Assembly: GCF_025698545.1 (NCBI RefSeq)
Contig: NC_068575.1
Span: 59,095,980 to 59,159,979 of the forward strand
DNA length: 64,000 nucleotides
From: Gossypium raimondii
Taxonomy: Eukaryota; Streptophyta; Magnoliopsida; Malvales; Malvaceae
Direction of reading: 5' to 3'
Below, one piece after another: positions 63,665 through 64,000 of the stretch (position 1 is its first letter; the number at the start of each line of letters is the position of its first letter). Made by a program: the position numbers and the translations under genes. The notes below the pieces were generated by a model that saw nothing but the letters and a program-made list of their open reading frames with translations, made no database searches and was not told the origin of the DNA.

Positions 63665-64000
63665 CATTGAAGTCAAATCATGAACAGTGATAATATTTAT
63701 AAATACCTGAGTATTCCCTTTAATGAAATACATAGAAAACTACTCAACAATTAAAATAAATAAGATAATATAAAAATAAATAAAAATGGGGTCACGAAAT
63801 TCCTTTTAATTTTCCCCACATCTACAAGTCATATGAGAAGACACATAAACGTGAGCTAACTTCATTCTTCCCCACACCCTTTACCCCTCTCACTTAATTA
63901 CATCCCTCAACTGATTTAATTTTGATCATTTATCCCATTTTGAGACACCACCCACAGGATACATCATCAATCTGGGATGACCCATTCCTCTTTTATTTTT
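63665..64000. other. window end, no feature
   Basis: AT-rich DNA with a CT-rich patch. Nothing is recognised before the window ends. Confidence 0.4.

Overview
The window reads as nuclear DNA of a large-genome dicot. It is AT-rich, the genes have GT-AG introns, and most of the sequence is nested transposable elements. The repeat families (a CACTA element with many copies of a TAGCGGCG...CGCCGCTA unit, LTRs that begin TGTAACA-CC, and ACACGG/CCGTGT-rich LTRs) are ones I associate with cotton (Gossypium, Malvaceae). The species is therefore an inference; a flowering plant is certain.

Gene-bearing part, about 1.9-20.9 kb: four genes can be assembled exon by exon. They are a bHLH transcription factor of the bHLH18/19/25 group (+), a hexokinase-like gene of the HKL3 type (+), an EPFL2-type secreted cysteine-rich peptide gene (-) and a group XTH6/XTH7 xyloglucan endotransglucosylase/hydrolase (+). 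From memory, Arabidopsis At4g37850 (bHLH25), At4g37840 (HKL3), At4g37810 (EPFL2) and At4g37800 (XTH7) lie in this order, so this looks like a conserved microsyntenic block. The genes do not form one pathway: they cover transcription, a probably non-catalytic hexokinase homologue, an ERECTA-family ligand, and cell-wall remodelling. A degenerate LINE RNase H remnant and a foldback MITE lie between bHLH25 and HKL3.

Repeat-dominated part, about 21.2-64 kb: an old LTR fragment (from 22,893) is split by a 6.4 kb non-autonomous CACTA element (23,288-29,680, target duplication CCT) and by a reverse-oriented solo LTR (29,700-37,256). That solo LTR is itself split by a second 3.4 kb solo LTR (30,761-34,197, target duplication GCACA). 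A related LTR-like copy lies at 41,142-44,788, and a different 2.6 kb solo LTR at 57,841-60,462 (target duplication ACACA). Other elements are a 1.58 kb Mutator-type foldback element with a 9 bp target duplication, two TAGGGGTGAG-terminated elements, a 150 bp Tourist-like MITE, tRNA-derived SINE-like copies and several LINE RNase H relics. No intact gag, pol or transposase reading frame was found.

The only gene recognised in the repeat-rich half is a 61-codon CLE peptide gene on the minus strand (40,247-40,432). The CACTA element carries what looks like the first exon of an RRS1 (ribosome biogenesis regulator) gene.

The least explained signal is a set of short hairpin arrays inside the long LTRs. 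Neighbouring units have different stem sequences but keep pairing, so stem arms change together. They occur in three copies of one LTR family and, with a different sequence, in the unrelated 57.8-60.5 kb LTR.
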